Source of the DNA: Sequoia sempervirens
Lineage: Eukaryota; Streptophyta; Pinopsida; Cupressales; Cupressaceae
Reading direction: 5' to 3'
Length of the DNA: 64,000 bases
Assembly: GCA_007258455.2 (NCBI GenBank)
Contig: VDFB02187500.1
Span: forward strand, 62,001-126,000
Shown here: positions 46,221 through 55,842 of the stretch, piece after piece
Layout of the letters: each line of letters starts with the position of its first letter
Position numbering within the stretch: the stretch's first letter is position 1
The notes under the pieces: generated by a model
The model's input: only the letters and a program-made list of their open reading frames with translations
Databases searched by the model: none
Told to the model about the DNA's origin: nothing
Made by a program: the position numbers and the translations under genes

Positions 46221-48260
46221 ATGAGTGACAGAGATACCAGACACTACGTACAGAAAGAGATGACTATAGAGAAGTCACTACTTGAGTTAATGCATGAACT
46301 ATGTACGCTAATGAAGGATCCTGACATAAAATGGGGAGTCAGAAAGATTTATGCTAAGTCTGAAAGTCGGGATAGAAAGGTGCACATGCCACATCAGAAT
46401 GATCGTGAGCTTGATGAAGATACTGTGGCAAGTGAAGAGTTAAGAGTAGAACTCCATAATACTTCCCTTGACTTGCATGTAATAGTAAGTGATGAAAATC
46501 AGCTTGGTGAAAGGAACAGAACGACAGTCTTGAATCCTAATAAGGATTCAACCTATGAAGGTCTTGAAGCTAAGGGCTTCACTGAAGATTTTAGTAGTAC
46601 TGTTGTATGGGAAGAGTTTGCTGATGAAGAGCAAGTAGAAGGAAATACTTATGGTCCCGTTGAATCAGCCTATGAGCATTGCCAAAGTGATAAAGTTGGT
46701 AATGATTCCAACATGACTGTACCTCCTCTTGTTGAAGATTTAGTGATGGATAGTTTTCCTCTTGTTGCTGTTCAAACTCCTCAAGAGTTTTCACAAGATG
46801 AATTTATTACAAGTGATCAAGAAGACCTTTATGGCATGCATATGATTGTTCATGATGAGATCAGAAACATACCTATAGATGATAGGTTCATTGAAGATAA
46901 GGATGATAAAAAATTTCAAACAGCTAGCTCTAAAGATTCCTTACTTCATTTCAGTGACAGTGTTGATGGTGGTTTTGGGTTTGAACTTCAAACCCAACCT
47001 TTGGAGGGAGGTATTTATGAAGATATCAGCTTTAGTAAATTGGGAGTTGACCTATTCCAAGAATCAACAATCCAAATGTTGCACAAAGAACACTTTTCTT
47101 GTGATCAAAACAATCAACCTCTCACCATTTGGGATCCAGGTGTGAGGGCACTTAGTGATGACAAGCCGGTATGGGATGAATTTCCCTTTGATCCGGATGA
47201 AGAAATGGAACTTGATAAGGGTTCTCTATCAGCAAACAATGGTGTTAATATGCTTAAGTTTGGGGCTGCTTTCAATTTTGATCAAAGTAACATGGAAGAG
47301 GAAATAGAGTTTGAGGGCCATATGGCTCTTGAAGATGAAAGGTTTGGAGGAATTACCAAACACAAATCTGATTTATCAAGGCATGAAGCTGATTGCAATC
47401 AACGAGTTGAAGGCTTAGTGGAGTGTGATGCTTTCCAAGACATTGAGCATTCTCCACTAGTTGGTGGTGAAATACAAGAATGTTGGAGCAACAATGAGGG
47501 CAGCAAAAGCGTGAAACGAAGTTCTGATTTTCAGTTGCAGCCTATCAACGATTCACCATCTCCGCATTCTTATGAGTGTGAAGGCCAACCTGAGGTGTCC
47601 ATTGAAGATGAAGTGCGAGTCCTATCTAGATTTGATCGCACACATAGTCTGATTGAAGGGCTTATTTGGGAGGCTCAGCTTGAAGAGAGACAAAGAGGAG
47701 CGAAAGATGAAGTTGCTCTTCCCAATTTGCAACTTATCAGAGACCTTTTGGAAACATTGAAATCTGATTACATACACTTGATTGAACATCGGGATCATGC
47801 CATTGAACTTGCAAAGAAGACTTTCAGTGCTTTCCAAGGAAAAGAGAGAAAGGTTGATGAGCTTACTTATGAGCTTGAATCAACAAAGGCTATGTTAGAA
47901 GAAACTCAAGTATCATTAATGAAGGTAGAAGATCAGCTCGTTGATTTCAAACTTTCTAAGGAACAAGAGAATGCACAAAGAGCTAAAGAAATCAAACAAG
48001 TAATTGAGGAGCTTGATAGTCTTCAAGGGGAGTTTGATCTTGAAAGTGTCTCAAAAAAATCAAAAGTTGCATGTGCTGATTTGGAGCAGCAAGATGAAAA
48101 GGATGACTTTCAAGTTTATGACAATCCTCTCTTTGAAGTGGGTGTTGAGGAAACTTATGATAATCCTCTTTTTGTGATGGAAGATGAAACATCAAATGAT
48201 AATAGCATGAAATGGGATCCTAATGAAGTTTCTCGACACAATATGGAATGTGATTTTTAG
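46221..48260 (+). CDS. Element C ORF, first part (679 codons), function unknown
   Basis: ATG at 46221, 42 bp past the PBS, runs uninterrupted to TAG at 48258-48260. Residues 1-45 look helical (EKSLLELMHELCTLMKD). Residues about 45-480 are acidic and low in cysteine. About 485-610 is a convincing coiled coil (KERKVDELTYELESTKAMLEE, then QVSLMKVEDQLVDFKLSKEQ). Near the end the hexamer YDNPLF occurs twice, 15 residues apart. There is no zinc knuckle, no DSG and no capsid pattern that I recognise. The coiled coil would allow self-assembly, so a structural, gag-like role is possible but inferred. Reading continues in the same frame after the TAG (see next entry). Confidence 0.85.
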   Translation: MSDRDTRHYVQKEMTIEKSLLELMHELCTLMKDPDIKWGVRKIYAKSESRDRKVHMPHQNDRELDEDTVASEELRVELHNTSLDLHVIVSDENQLGERNRTTVLNPNKDSTYEGLEAKGFTEDFSSTVVWEEFADEEQVEGNTYGPVESAYEHCQSDKVGNDSNMTVPPLVEDLVMDSFPLVAVQTPQEFSQDEFITSDQEDLYGMHMIVHDEIRNIPIDDRFIEDKDDKKFQTASSKDSLLHFSDSVDGGFGFELQTQPLEGGIYEDISFSKLGVDLFQESTIQMLHKEHFSCDQNNQPLTIWDPGVRALSDDKPVWDEFPFDPDEEMELDKGSLSANNGVNMLKFGAAFNFDQSNMEEEIEFEGHMALEDERFGGITKHKSDLSRHEADCNQRVEGLVECDAFQDIEHSPLVGGEIQECWSNNEGSKSVKRSSDFQLQPINDSPSPHSYECEGQPEVSIEDEVRVLSRFDRTHSLIEGLIWEAQLEERQRGAKDEVALPNLQLIRDLLETLKSDYIHLIEHRDHAIELAKKTFSAFQGKERKVDELTYELESTKAMLEETQVSLMKVEDQLVDFKLSKEQENAQRAKEIKQVIEELDSLQGEFDLESVSKKSKVACADLEQQDEKDDFQVYDNPLFEVGVEETYDNPLFVMEDETSNDNSMKWDPNEVSRHNMECDF

Positions 48261-49868
48261 CTTATTAAAGATTTGCAAGCCAAACATGAGGGAGATCCAC
48301 TCCTTGAAATTGGTAATCTTCCAAGAAGATTGTTTGATCAAGAAGGCTTAAGAGGGATTGAGGATGCAGTCTTCACTTTGGAAAATGGACCAAAATATGG
48401 TGATTGCACTCTTGTCAATCCATTCCTTGGGTTGAGTGATGCTAGTCTATTCTGGGAGTTGAATTGGAAGTCATCTTATGTTTCATGCTTCAGTGTTCCT
48501 GAAGCTTTCATGGATAGGTTTCAAAGGTTCATCAGAGGGAATGCCAATTTTACAAGTATGCACTTGATTTTGACCAGCACTCAGAGATGTGCTATGTTTT
48601 CTTACCGAAGTGTTGGAGATTATTTTCAGTTGGGTATCCAAGCTTGGGGTTCTCAACATGGGTTGATGGAGCATACAGTTTGTGGAAAGAAGAATTTATG
48701 GAGGAACAAGAATCAAATTTTCAGACTTTTTGGTGTTCTCTTCTTTAGCAGCTTCTTGATGGTTCCATTTGTTCATCAACAAATGGATTGGAGAGAGATT
48801 TTGAGTATGGGTTGGAGAAATGAACGATTGGTTGCTCTTGAGAGTGTTTCTCGGCTAAGACCAGGACAGATTTTGAGACTCGAGTTTGCTGGTTTGAGGC
48901 AGACCAGCCACCTTACATGTTGCGTTTCTCGCATTCAAGAGAGTTGGTTCATCACTCCTGATCAAAGAAGTGGTAGTTTTCTCATGAAGATGGATCTAGC
49001 GTGTTTTCCAACCACTTTGGAGGTGTCACCTTGCAGCTCAATGGTCATCTCACATGCTCACGCTTGGGATTTTGGGGGGTGTTGTTGTTTTCCCTTGTGT
49101 AGGACTCGAGAACCAGTTTACACTACGCTGATCCTAGCCTTGATCAGCAGCAATTATTTGTTCCTTCACACTTTTCCTACTCTCCAAATTCATCTTATGA
49201 TGGTTGATGATGTAAACTTTGACAGTTTACTCTCAGTATTGATTCATGACAGCAGTCTCTCACATGCTTTGGTTCACCATTCTGAGACTCATGGGGCTGG
49301 AACTATGATTGTTTTCTGTAGTCTTCATGGTTGTGTCAGTATAATTCAGATGAGGCATAGTAGCTTTATGCGGAGACATGAGTATGAGTTCGTTAAGCTC
49401 TTGCCAAGGATTGCTTTCCTCCTTGCAAGAAGATTTGTAGAGGTCACACTTGCAGTCATGGTCCCGTTTGTTACCATGTGGAGGTATGCGGAGGAGTTCA
49501 TTTTTGAATTGAGCAGACTATCTCTCCTATTGCTTAGAATTGTGACTGACAGTAGTATGGTTGATATTGTTAATTCGGGGCATTGTGGACATGAGATGTT
49601 GCATGATCTTGATCCCCCTCCTTTAAGATCTTTCGGTTTGAGTATCATGGATGGTAACACTTTGGGGTTACAAGGAAGGTTAGTGCAGCATAGGCATGAT
49701 GATTTCACGGATGTGATCAGAGTGGAGCAGCATCGGCATGGTGGGTCCTTCCTGCGTTTGGTTTGGGAACCAGGGATCATACTTGTTGCGTATGGATTAG
49801 TTTTAAAATTTCTGGAGTTGTGGTGGTATTGCTTGAGGACAAGCAATTTTGGGAAGGGCGGATTGTAA
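48261..49868 (+). CDS. Element C ORF, second part (about 535 codons), in frame after TAG
   Basis: Opens directly after the TAG as LIKDLQAKHEGDPLLEIGN and stays open to TAA at 49866-49868. It has no ATG near the start, so it would be made by readthrough of the TAG or be the rest of one longer protein whose stop is a recent mutation. It is unlike the first half: rich in Cys, His, Trp and Phe, with hydrophobic stretches (FGVLFFSSFLMVPF, near residue 150) and a basic/His-rich end (LVQHRHDDFTDVIRVEQHRH). I recognise no enzymatic domain. The TAA lies within the first five bases of the 3' LTR (TGTAA), so ORF and interior end together. Confidence 0.65.
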   Translation, partial: LIKDLQAKHEGDPLLEIGNLPRRLFDQEGLRGIEDAVFTLENGPKYGDCTLVNPFLGLSDASLFWELNWKSSYVSCFSVPEAFMDRFQRFIRGNANFTSMHLILTSTQRCAMFSYRSVGDYFQLGIQAWGSQHGLMEHTVCGKKNLWRNKNQIFRLFGVLFFSSFLMVPFVHQQMDWREILSMGWRNERLVALESVSRLRPGQILRLEFAGLRQTSHLTCCVSRIQESWFITPDQRSGSFLMKMDLACFPTTLEVSPCSSMVISHAHAWDFGGCCCFPLCRTREPVYTTLILALISSNYLFLHTFPTLQIHLMMVDDVNFDSLLSVLIHDSSLSHALVHHSETHGAGTMIVFCSLHGCVSIIQMRHSSFMRRHEYEFVKLLPRIAFLLARRFVEVTLAVMVPFVTMWRYAEEFIFELSRLSLLLLRIVTDSSMVDIVNSGHCGHEMLHDLDPPPLRSFGLSIMDGNTLGLQGRLVQHRHDDFTDVIRVEQHRHGGSFLRLVWEPGIILVAYGLVLKFLELWWYCLRTSNFGKGGL

Positions 49869-51777
49869 TGTCCCCTTCTCGAGCATGATCTTTCGAGTGA
49901 CCATTGGCCTTTTTCTGGAAACCCGAAGGCTAGTCGGAAGATAGAATTAGGGTTTCCTATCTTTGAGGTCTTCGCTCAGAGTTGGTGGATTCAATGGCGG
50001 ATTCTTTCTGGGTTTTCAGAAAGCTTCGCAGTGGTATGTTCATCTCGGCATTCAGAGCATTTTCTGGAATTTACTATTTTTAGTAAATTCTATTTTTGGC
50101 AGTAAGCAGGTTGGTCTCAGGCAGTTGACTTTTCCCTTCAGTTGACTCAAGTGGCGTATTCAGTTTCAGGCTTCAGAATGCAGTTTTGGAGAGTTGAGCT
50201 TATTTCACTTAAAAATAACATTATATTTTAAATGTTATTTTATCACCTTGGCCTAGTCAAATAACTTAATGTTATTTTAAAAGGTGGACTTGAAGGGTGG
50301 CGCCATCATTGAGGGTATATTTAATTTATGTTGAATTTTCCTAAGTCACAGCAAGCTTAATATGGGCGCATTTATCAAGGTATTTATTTTAATTAAAATA
50401 TCAATATTGAGCTTGAAAAGAAAAGGACGCCATCTTGGAGAAAGAGCTAGGGTTGGGCTTTGAGTTGGATTTTAGGGTTTCAAGAGTCAACAGGAAGCTA
50501 TAAAAGGAAGGCGTTGTGCATCATTTCTTATCTTTGGACTACAATACTGTTATGCTGCCGAATTGGCTCTGGGTTTGCTTCGAGGAATGAAGGCCCCCTA
50601 GCTCGGGCATCGCTTCTTGTTTGCAAGACAACAACTATTGGTGTTCAGTCTATCTGTGAGTTGCATTTAGCTCGTGCATTGTGTTTAGCTTATTGCATTG
50701 ATAAATCTGTTTTGGCATATTAGTGTTTTCAGCATTTTGGCATCATTTAATACAGCAGATCCATGTTTTTAATTGTAAGTCAAAAAATACAAAAAAAAGT
50801 GTTATGGGTATTGCATAAATCTCATTGTCTAGGAAGGGCGATTCATTAGTTCAGATTTCAGAATTTTTAGTTAAGAATTGAATTTTTAAATAGAGGTCAA
50901 ACCTTTTAGCTGGGTCGTACCTCTTAAGACTGCTTTGGAATTCGTGTAAATTAAATTTGGATCATTTGGGTCAGTCTTAGGGTCTTGTGTTGGTTGCCTA
51001 TGTCATTAGAGAACTTTGCATTTTGTTTCACATGAATTGGGTAACATCTGAGGAAGTTATGAGCAATTCTTCAAGTTTGTAGACTACTGGTTTTATGACA
51101 AAAAGTGCAGATTTGTATGACAGTTTAAGAAATCTGCATTCTCCTTATCTGGTTGGGTTTGAGAATTCATTGTATACCTTGCAGAAGCTTCCTTGTTGAA
51201 TGCAGCATTTGAAAGAGCATCTTAAGTCTTGATATTGCAGGCTATGACATCTTTGTAAGCTGGCAATAGTACTGACCAGTTGTTCTTATTATTGCTCATT
51301 GTTATTGTAATACTTATTCTTCCTTCAATTCTTGTTGTAAAAGATAAATCTCCACCCTATGGTAGCTACTCTCCCATTTTGGGTTAGCAAGCACATTTTG
51401 GGTGTTGAGTGTTTTTAGCTTTCAGCATTTCTCTTTCAAGCATTGTTATTGTAATCACTCTGTCATATGGTCGCCCCTCACTCCGCATTGGATTGGGTAG
51501 CACATACCTGACGTTGAGTTCCCTTTCGGCACTTAGAGTAGAAGACCCTCTGACCATATGCTCGCCATCATCGGCACCATTCTTGGTTAGAGTTGCTTTC
51601 AGCATAAGCAGTTTGAATTTAGATCCTCTGACCAATGCTCGCCATCATCGGCACCATACTGGTTAGAGTTGCTTTAGTACATTTGGGTTTATCTTCTAAC
51701 CTTAACGGGTACCTTGATTGTAATGTTGTAATTTGCAATTGTTAAAAAATCAAAAAAAATTGGCTCGGAATATTTCA
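49864..51777 (+). mobile_element. Element C, 3' LTR
   Basis: Follows TTTTGGGAAGGGCGGAT, a weak purine tract, and copies 44249-46165 with small changes such as a 3-bp loss in its first 120 bp. It ends GGCTCGGAATATTTCA then TTATT. Confidence 0.95.
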
Positions 51778-51782
51778 TTATT

Positions 51783-53400
51783 CAACATGTAATCTAGGAA
51801 TGCCATGATCTTATTGTTTGTAATCTCATATCCTATTTTCAGGATCCACACTTTTATAGGCTCTACTACTTGTATGATACATTCATCTTTGGAGACTATG
51901 AAGATGATATCCTTCTTGTACTTCTCAACCATCTTCTAGGGAATTCTCTCCATTTATTGCATCCTCTTTTTAAAAACTACAAAGAATGCCACAAGGGAAT
52001 TTCCATGCACCTTTACATCTCCTAGACCTCTTAAGAAGTCTCTAATTTAATGAGAAATAGATCTCCCTTTCAACCATAGTACACTTTTTTTGTTGTGGAG
52101 TTCTTTTAAAAAGTAAAACAACAAACACACAATTAAAGTTCCATAATTAAAGGGATACCTGGTATCCTTTGTTTTTTGCAGATTCTCCATGAGCTACTAC
52201 CTCAGTAATTCATATAGATCATAATTCTCTCCCTTCTCCACCATCTCATAGGAAGTGTTAATGGTAGTGGCAAATATAGAGTTCTCCCTATTGGAGAAAT
52301 ACAACTTGTAGCCTATCATCATTACTGCATATTTCACAACAATATTTCTGATGTTCTTTACAATTAATTCCCTCTTGTCATATGTAGCATCAATGAGATC
52401 CATCACAACCTCATTCATAATAGATTTGAGTACTAGAATGGTTCCAGTGGAACACAACCCTATAACTTCCCTAATCACCTCCTTTGTGATTAGTATGAGC
52501 ATATATGTCTGTACAAATTTATCATAGATGCGGCTCAATGCAATTCTCACCCAAGCATAGTCAAGGAAAAAATGGGAAACCCTTACGAGATGTCGAGCCC
52601 CTTCACAACTAGATTCTGATATTTTAGATTCAATGCAAATTCTTCACCAGTGAGTTCATTTATCCACACATCCCCTAGTTTGGAATGATCATACTCTTCA
52701 AGCTTTCTATGGATATATATTCTTATGTTATTTATGTGCAGAACTCCATACTAAACCTTTGAGAAAGCACCTTCTGGATTGACCTTCGTGGATTTATCAA
52801 GATGCTTCTTAAATTTAGGTCATGGTCTCTCAAACACATCCACAACCCTTGGTGTAGTCATTTCTAAAGTTTCTAGCTTGCTTTCAAAGAAATTTCTAAA
52901 AAATTAGGGCAACAAAGTCTGTAAATACCTTTCACTTCAATTTTTTGTTTAGGGTTTGCACGCACTAGGACTCAATCACTTCAATTGCACTACTCTTCTC
53001 TTCATCTTCTCTTCTTTGCGTGAAAACTTATTTGCAAATGAATTTTGGTTAAGTATGATCACTTATAAACCTTCTGTTGTGACCTAATTTTGCATTGAAT
53101 ACACAAATGGAAAATCTAGTAAAAACCATAACTGTCTACCCAATCACTTCGAAATGCTTTGCAATCTTCTACATTTCAATATTTTCTACCAAAATTTTCT
53201 CCACTAGATCAAACATATTGACCTACACCGCATATCCTCATGTTGAAGTATCAACACCATTTTCTTTGGCAGGGGATGAAATATTTCCACTTAATCTCCT
53301 CCTGCGCCAAAGCTCTCAACTTAGTTTCTGGAGGAAACATGTACACCGGATGTTGGTACAAATTCATCCTTAACCTCAGTCTCTTCTTTCTCCAAATCTT
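51783..53400 (-). pseudogene. Element B middle coding region, unrecognised
   Basis: Minus-strand frames with stops, among them 52550-52197 (117 codons: ALSRIYDKFVQTYMLILITK ... NIVVKYAVMMIGYKLYFSN) and 51932-51750. The composition is hydrophobic and mixed. They lie between the zinc-knuckle region and the 3' coiled coil of B where pol would be in an autonomous element, but no RT, integrase or protease motif is present. Function unknown. Confidence 0.4.
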
Positions 53401-54477
53401 ATCCATCTCCTTCTTTGTTCTGCCAGATCAACCTTTTGTACTAGATCATCTTCCTTATCGAATTACCCTTCTTCATATTTGTACTTCTACAAAACTTAGA
53501 AATGTGTCCAGACCTATTATAATTGTAGCATATGACATTCTTCTGACCAATCTTACTTCCATTTATTCTAGATCTACATTTATTAGCTTTATGCCCAAAT
53601 CCATTGCATGTATAATAATAACCATTGAAATATTGAACCATTCTACCATTGTTAAATCCATTCATCATGTGACTTATGCATTCATTAGCTCTATGACCAA
53701 ATCTCTTGCATTTAAAGCACTAACCAAAGAAATATTGAACATTCTGATTCTACATTCCATAGCCTTATGTACAAATTTATTGCAAGAATAACAAAAACAA
53801 TTAAAATATGGGTACCTTTGTGCATTTGGTTTTCTAAATGGTGGTCTTCTAGCTTCATTCTTTTGATTCCATATTTTCTTGCCATTGTTATTCTTGTCTT
53901 TAGTCTTATTTTTAGGTTGGCTTGTTGTCTTTGAGCTTTCTCCTATCTCAAACCTTAATCCTTCTTTATCTTTGGATCCTTTCTAATGATTTGTAGAACT
54001 CATCTTAAATTTTCCTTCATGACTTCTTACTTTTTCCAGATTTGATCTCATATTCACAAGTTCTTGTTCAAGCCTTGTGCATTCTTTAGATTTCCTTTTC
54101 ACCATTGCATTCAAGCACTCTTCAACTCTTTTTCTTTCTTCAATTTACACCTTTAGTCTAATGATTGTTTCATTTGCTTGCTTCAACTATTCACTAACCT
54201 CCTTATGCCTTTCTCTTAATTTCTTGATTTGCTCTTTGAATTTTTTGATGCCTTCATCTACTTCTTTGACCTTTTCTTTCAGATCTATGTTTTCACCTTC
54301 AATTCTTTCAAAATCTTTAAGAGAAATTTTGAGTTCTCCATTTATTTCAAATATGCAGTATTCTTCTTTAGATCCAACAATAGGAATATTTTCTAGAGTA
54401 GTAGGTAATCTTCTAACATTCATGTGTTCAACTTCCAAGATCCTCCCCAAATGATTAAGCTCCTTCCAAGCAACCAA
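53401..54477 (-). pseudogene. Element B gag-like protein with four zinc knuckles
   Basis: From the PBS side: a heptad-rich coiled coil (LEVEHMNVRRLPTTLENI, then KIKKLRERHKEVSE at about 54190), a lysine/asparagine-rich linker (QPKNKTKDKNNNGKK), then four CCHC-like knuckles in a row between about 53790 and 53470: CYSCNKFVHKAMEC and CFKCKRFGHRANEC (both perfect CX2CX4HX4C), YYTCNGFGHKANKC (first Cys lost) and CYNYNRSGHISKFC (second Cys lost). They are spaced by repeats of MVQYFNGY type. Several frames are needed to read it, so it is decayed. A nucleocapsid-like role in packaging RNA is expected. Confidence 0.75.
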
Positions 54478-54489
54478 GCTCTGATGCGA
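54478..54489 (-). other. Element B primer-binding site, decayed
   Basis: TCGCATCAGAGC on the minus strand, 10 of 12 bases as in the initiator-Met site, two bases from the LTR end; TTGGTTGCTTGG follows. Confidence 0.7.
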
Positions 54490-54491
54490 AT

Positions 54492-55837
54492 AGTTGAACA
54501 CCTAAAATACTGAGAGGGGGTGAATCAATATTATTTTGAACCAATTGAACATTTAACCATTCAAGTCATAACATATTCAATTGTAGTAATGAAGGAAAGC
54601 ATGAAAACATCCAACAACATCACATAACACATGAACACCAGGATTTTTACATGGAAAACCCAAAATGGGAAAAACCACGGTGAGGATTAGCTTAATATAT
54701 TATAACCAGATATAATCTATTATAGAAGTGCTCATTGTAGGTGGAATCACTATCCACTAAGAAGAAAAAGAGATAGAAGATATTGTGGCTCACAACTAGA
54801 TTTGAATTGTTATAATTGCATCTAACGCATGAATGGAATACAGTTCCAGTGAAGTTCAGAATATAGACTCAAAACTCTTCATACTGATCTAAATTAACAC
54901 TCTGGTCTTCTCTGCATTCACTCTATATTTGTACAATTCTCATCCACTAAATCTTATCACATCTCACACTAATCAAAATACTGAAAAATATATAACTTAT
55001 ATATTTTCTTCACCTACAACATCAATTAGGTTGACCTAATTAGATGTAAAATATAAAATGTAGTATGTCGGCTCAAGATCTATCCACACATGCTTCGCCC
55101 CAAGATTAAAACCTTATAACAATTTGAAATAGGTTGATATGGACCTAAAATACCACCCACGTAATAGGTCAACACATACTTAACCTCCACAATGCATCCA
55201 ACACATTAGGGTGGGACCGGTAGTAACCTAATTACAAAAATTGCCAATTGTACACCCATATCTAGGCACACAGACCTCCAAAATTCATGCCAACTAGAAT
55301 ATGTACTCATCTAACATCTATCAACACCTCCATAGCTCTGTAAAGCCAAAATCCAATTCGTACATAAGTGTGAACTTACCAACACATATGCACATAACTT
55401 GAAATGTCTGATACTACAAAGCCAAACTTTTGTTACTCATAACTTCAAAACTTGAAACGCAACCAAGCTTAAATTCAGGGATTAGGTTCCTCTAACAACC
55501 AAAAAATTATGTTAGAAGCATAGAGAAAAATATTCATCAACATACCAGTGTGGACCTAAATACTAGATCCCCTATACACAGAATCATCTAAATTGACAAT
55601 TAATTTCTTCAATAATTGTCTTCACCAGATAAAACCTTCTTGAAAAATTATCTTTCACAATCATCCTTGAATATGTTCAAAATATCCAAACTGATTTACA
55701 CCATAGACTTCATACCAAGATACAATGTTGACATCAATGACAACACTACAATGCATAGCTACAATATACCTTATATTCATCCCACATGCTCATGTTGTCA
55801 ACAGATGCATCAATGACATCTCCTCATTATTCCAACA
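54492..55837 (-). mobile_element. Element B, 5' LTR (1346 bp)
   Basis: Complete copy of the LTR that A interrupts at the other end. It ends with the shared box TTGACATCAATGACAA (55728-55743) and TTCCAACA at 55837. Its intact GAACATTTAACCATTC site at 54547 proves the pre-insertion sequence for A. Confidence 0.92.
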
Positions 55838-55842
55838 TATGC

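Larger units (their letters stand above)
44249..51777 (+). mobile_element. Element C: LTR retroelement with one unrecognised giant ORF
   Basis: LTRs are 44249-46165 (1917 bp) and 49864-51777 (1914 bp), both TGTAATGTCCCC...AATATTTCA and differing by only about 2% by eye. The target duplication TTATT is perfect (44244-44248, 51778-51782). A perfect 12-base primer-binding site lies at 46167-46178. The interior is only 3.7 kb and is almost all one frame. No gag, protease, RT, integrase or RNase H motif is visible, so the element appears non-autonomous, yet it is the youngest in the window. TGTAATGTCC-type LTR starts with an initiator-Met PBS are common in plant gypsy elements; this is only a hint at its helper. 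Confidence 0.93.
32787..55837 (-). mobile_element. Element B: non-autonomous LTR element with multi-knuckle gag, host of three insertions
   Basis: Minus-strand element with 3' LTR 32787-32850 plus 39790-41099 (split by A) and 5' LTR 54492-55837, PBS-like TCGCATCAGAGC (54478-54489, 10/12) and purine tract AAAAAGGGGGAGAT next to 41099. Target duplication is TATAC (32782-32786) against TATGC (55838-55842). Without its insertions (A, TRIM copy 2, C) it would be about 8.2 kb. The interior encodes a coiled-coil/zinc-knuckle protein near the 5' end and acidic or lysine-rich frames near the 3' end. There is no protease, integrase or RT that I can find, so it would depend on another element's enzymes. 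Confidence 0.85.

Noticed and set aside
49346..49846. 166-codon minus-strand frame opposite element C
   Set aside because: It mirrors the plus-strand ORF, has no domain, and element C reads in the plus sense from PBS to LTR.
44249..51777. Two independent solo LTRs around a host gene instead of one element
   Set aside because: The perfect TTATT duplication lies only at the outer ends, and PBS and ORF sit in the right order between nearly identical LTRs.
53240..53791. 183-codon plus-strand frame in element B
   Set aside because: It is the shadow of the minus-strand zinc-knuckle region, where CCHC motifs are explicit.
54077..54454. 125-codon plus-strand hydrophobic frame
   Set aside because: Complement of the lysine/glutamate coiled coil of element B gag; poly-Ser/Leu/Phe text is the expected antisense of such a coil.
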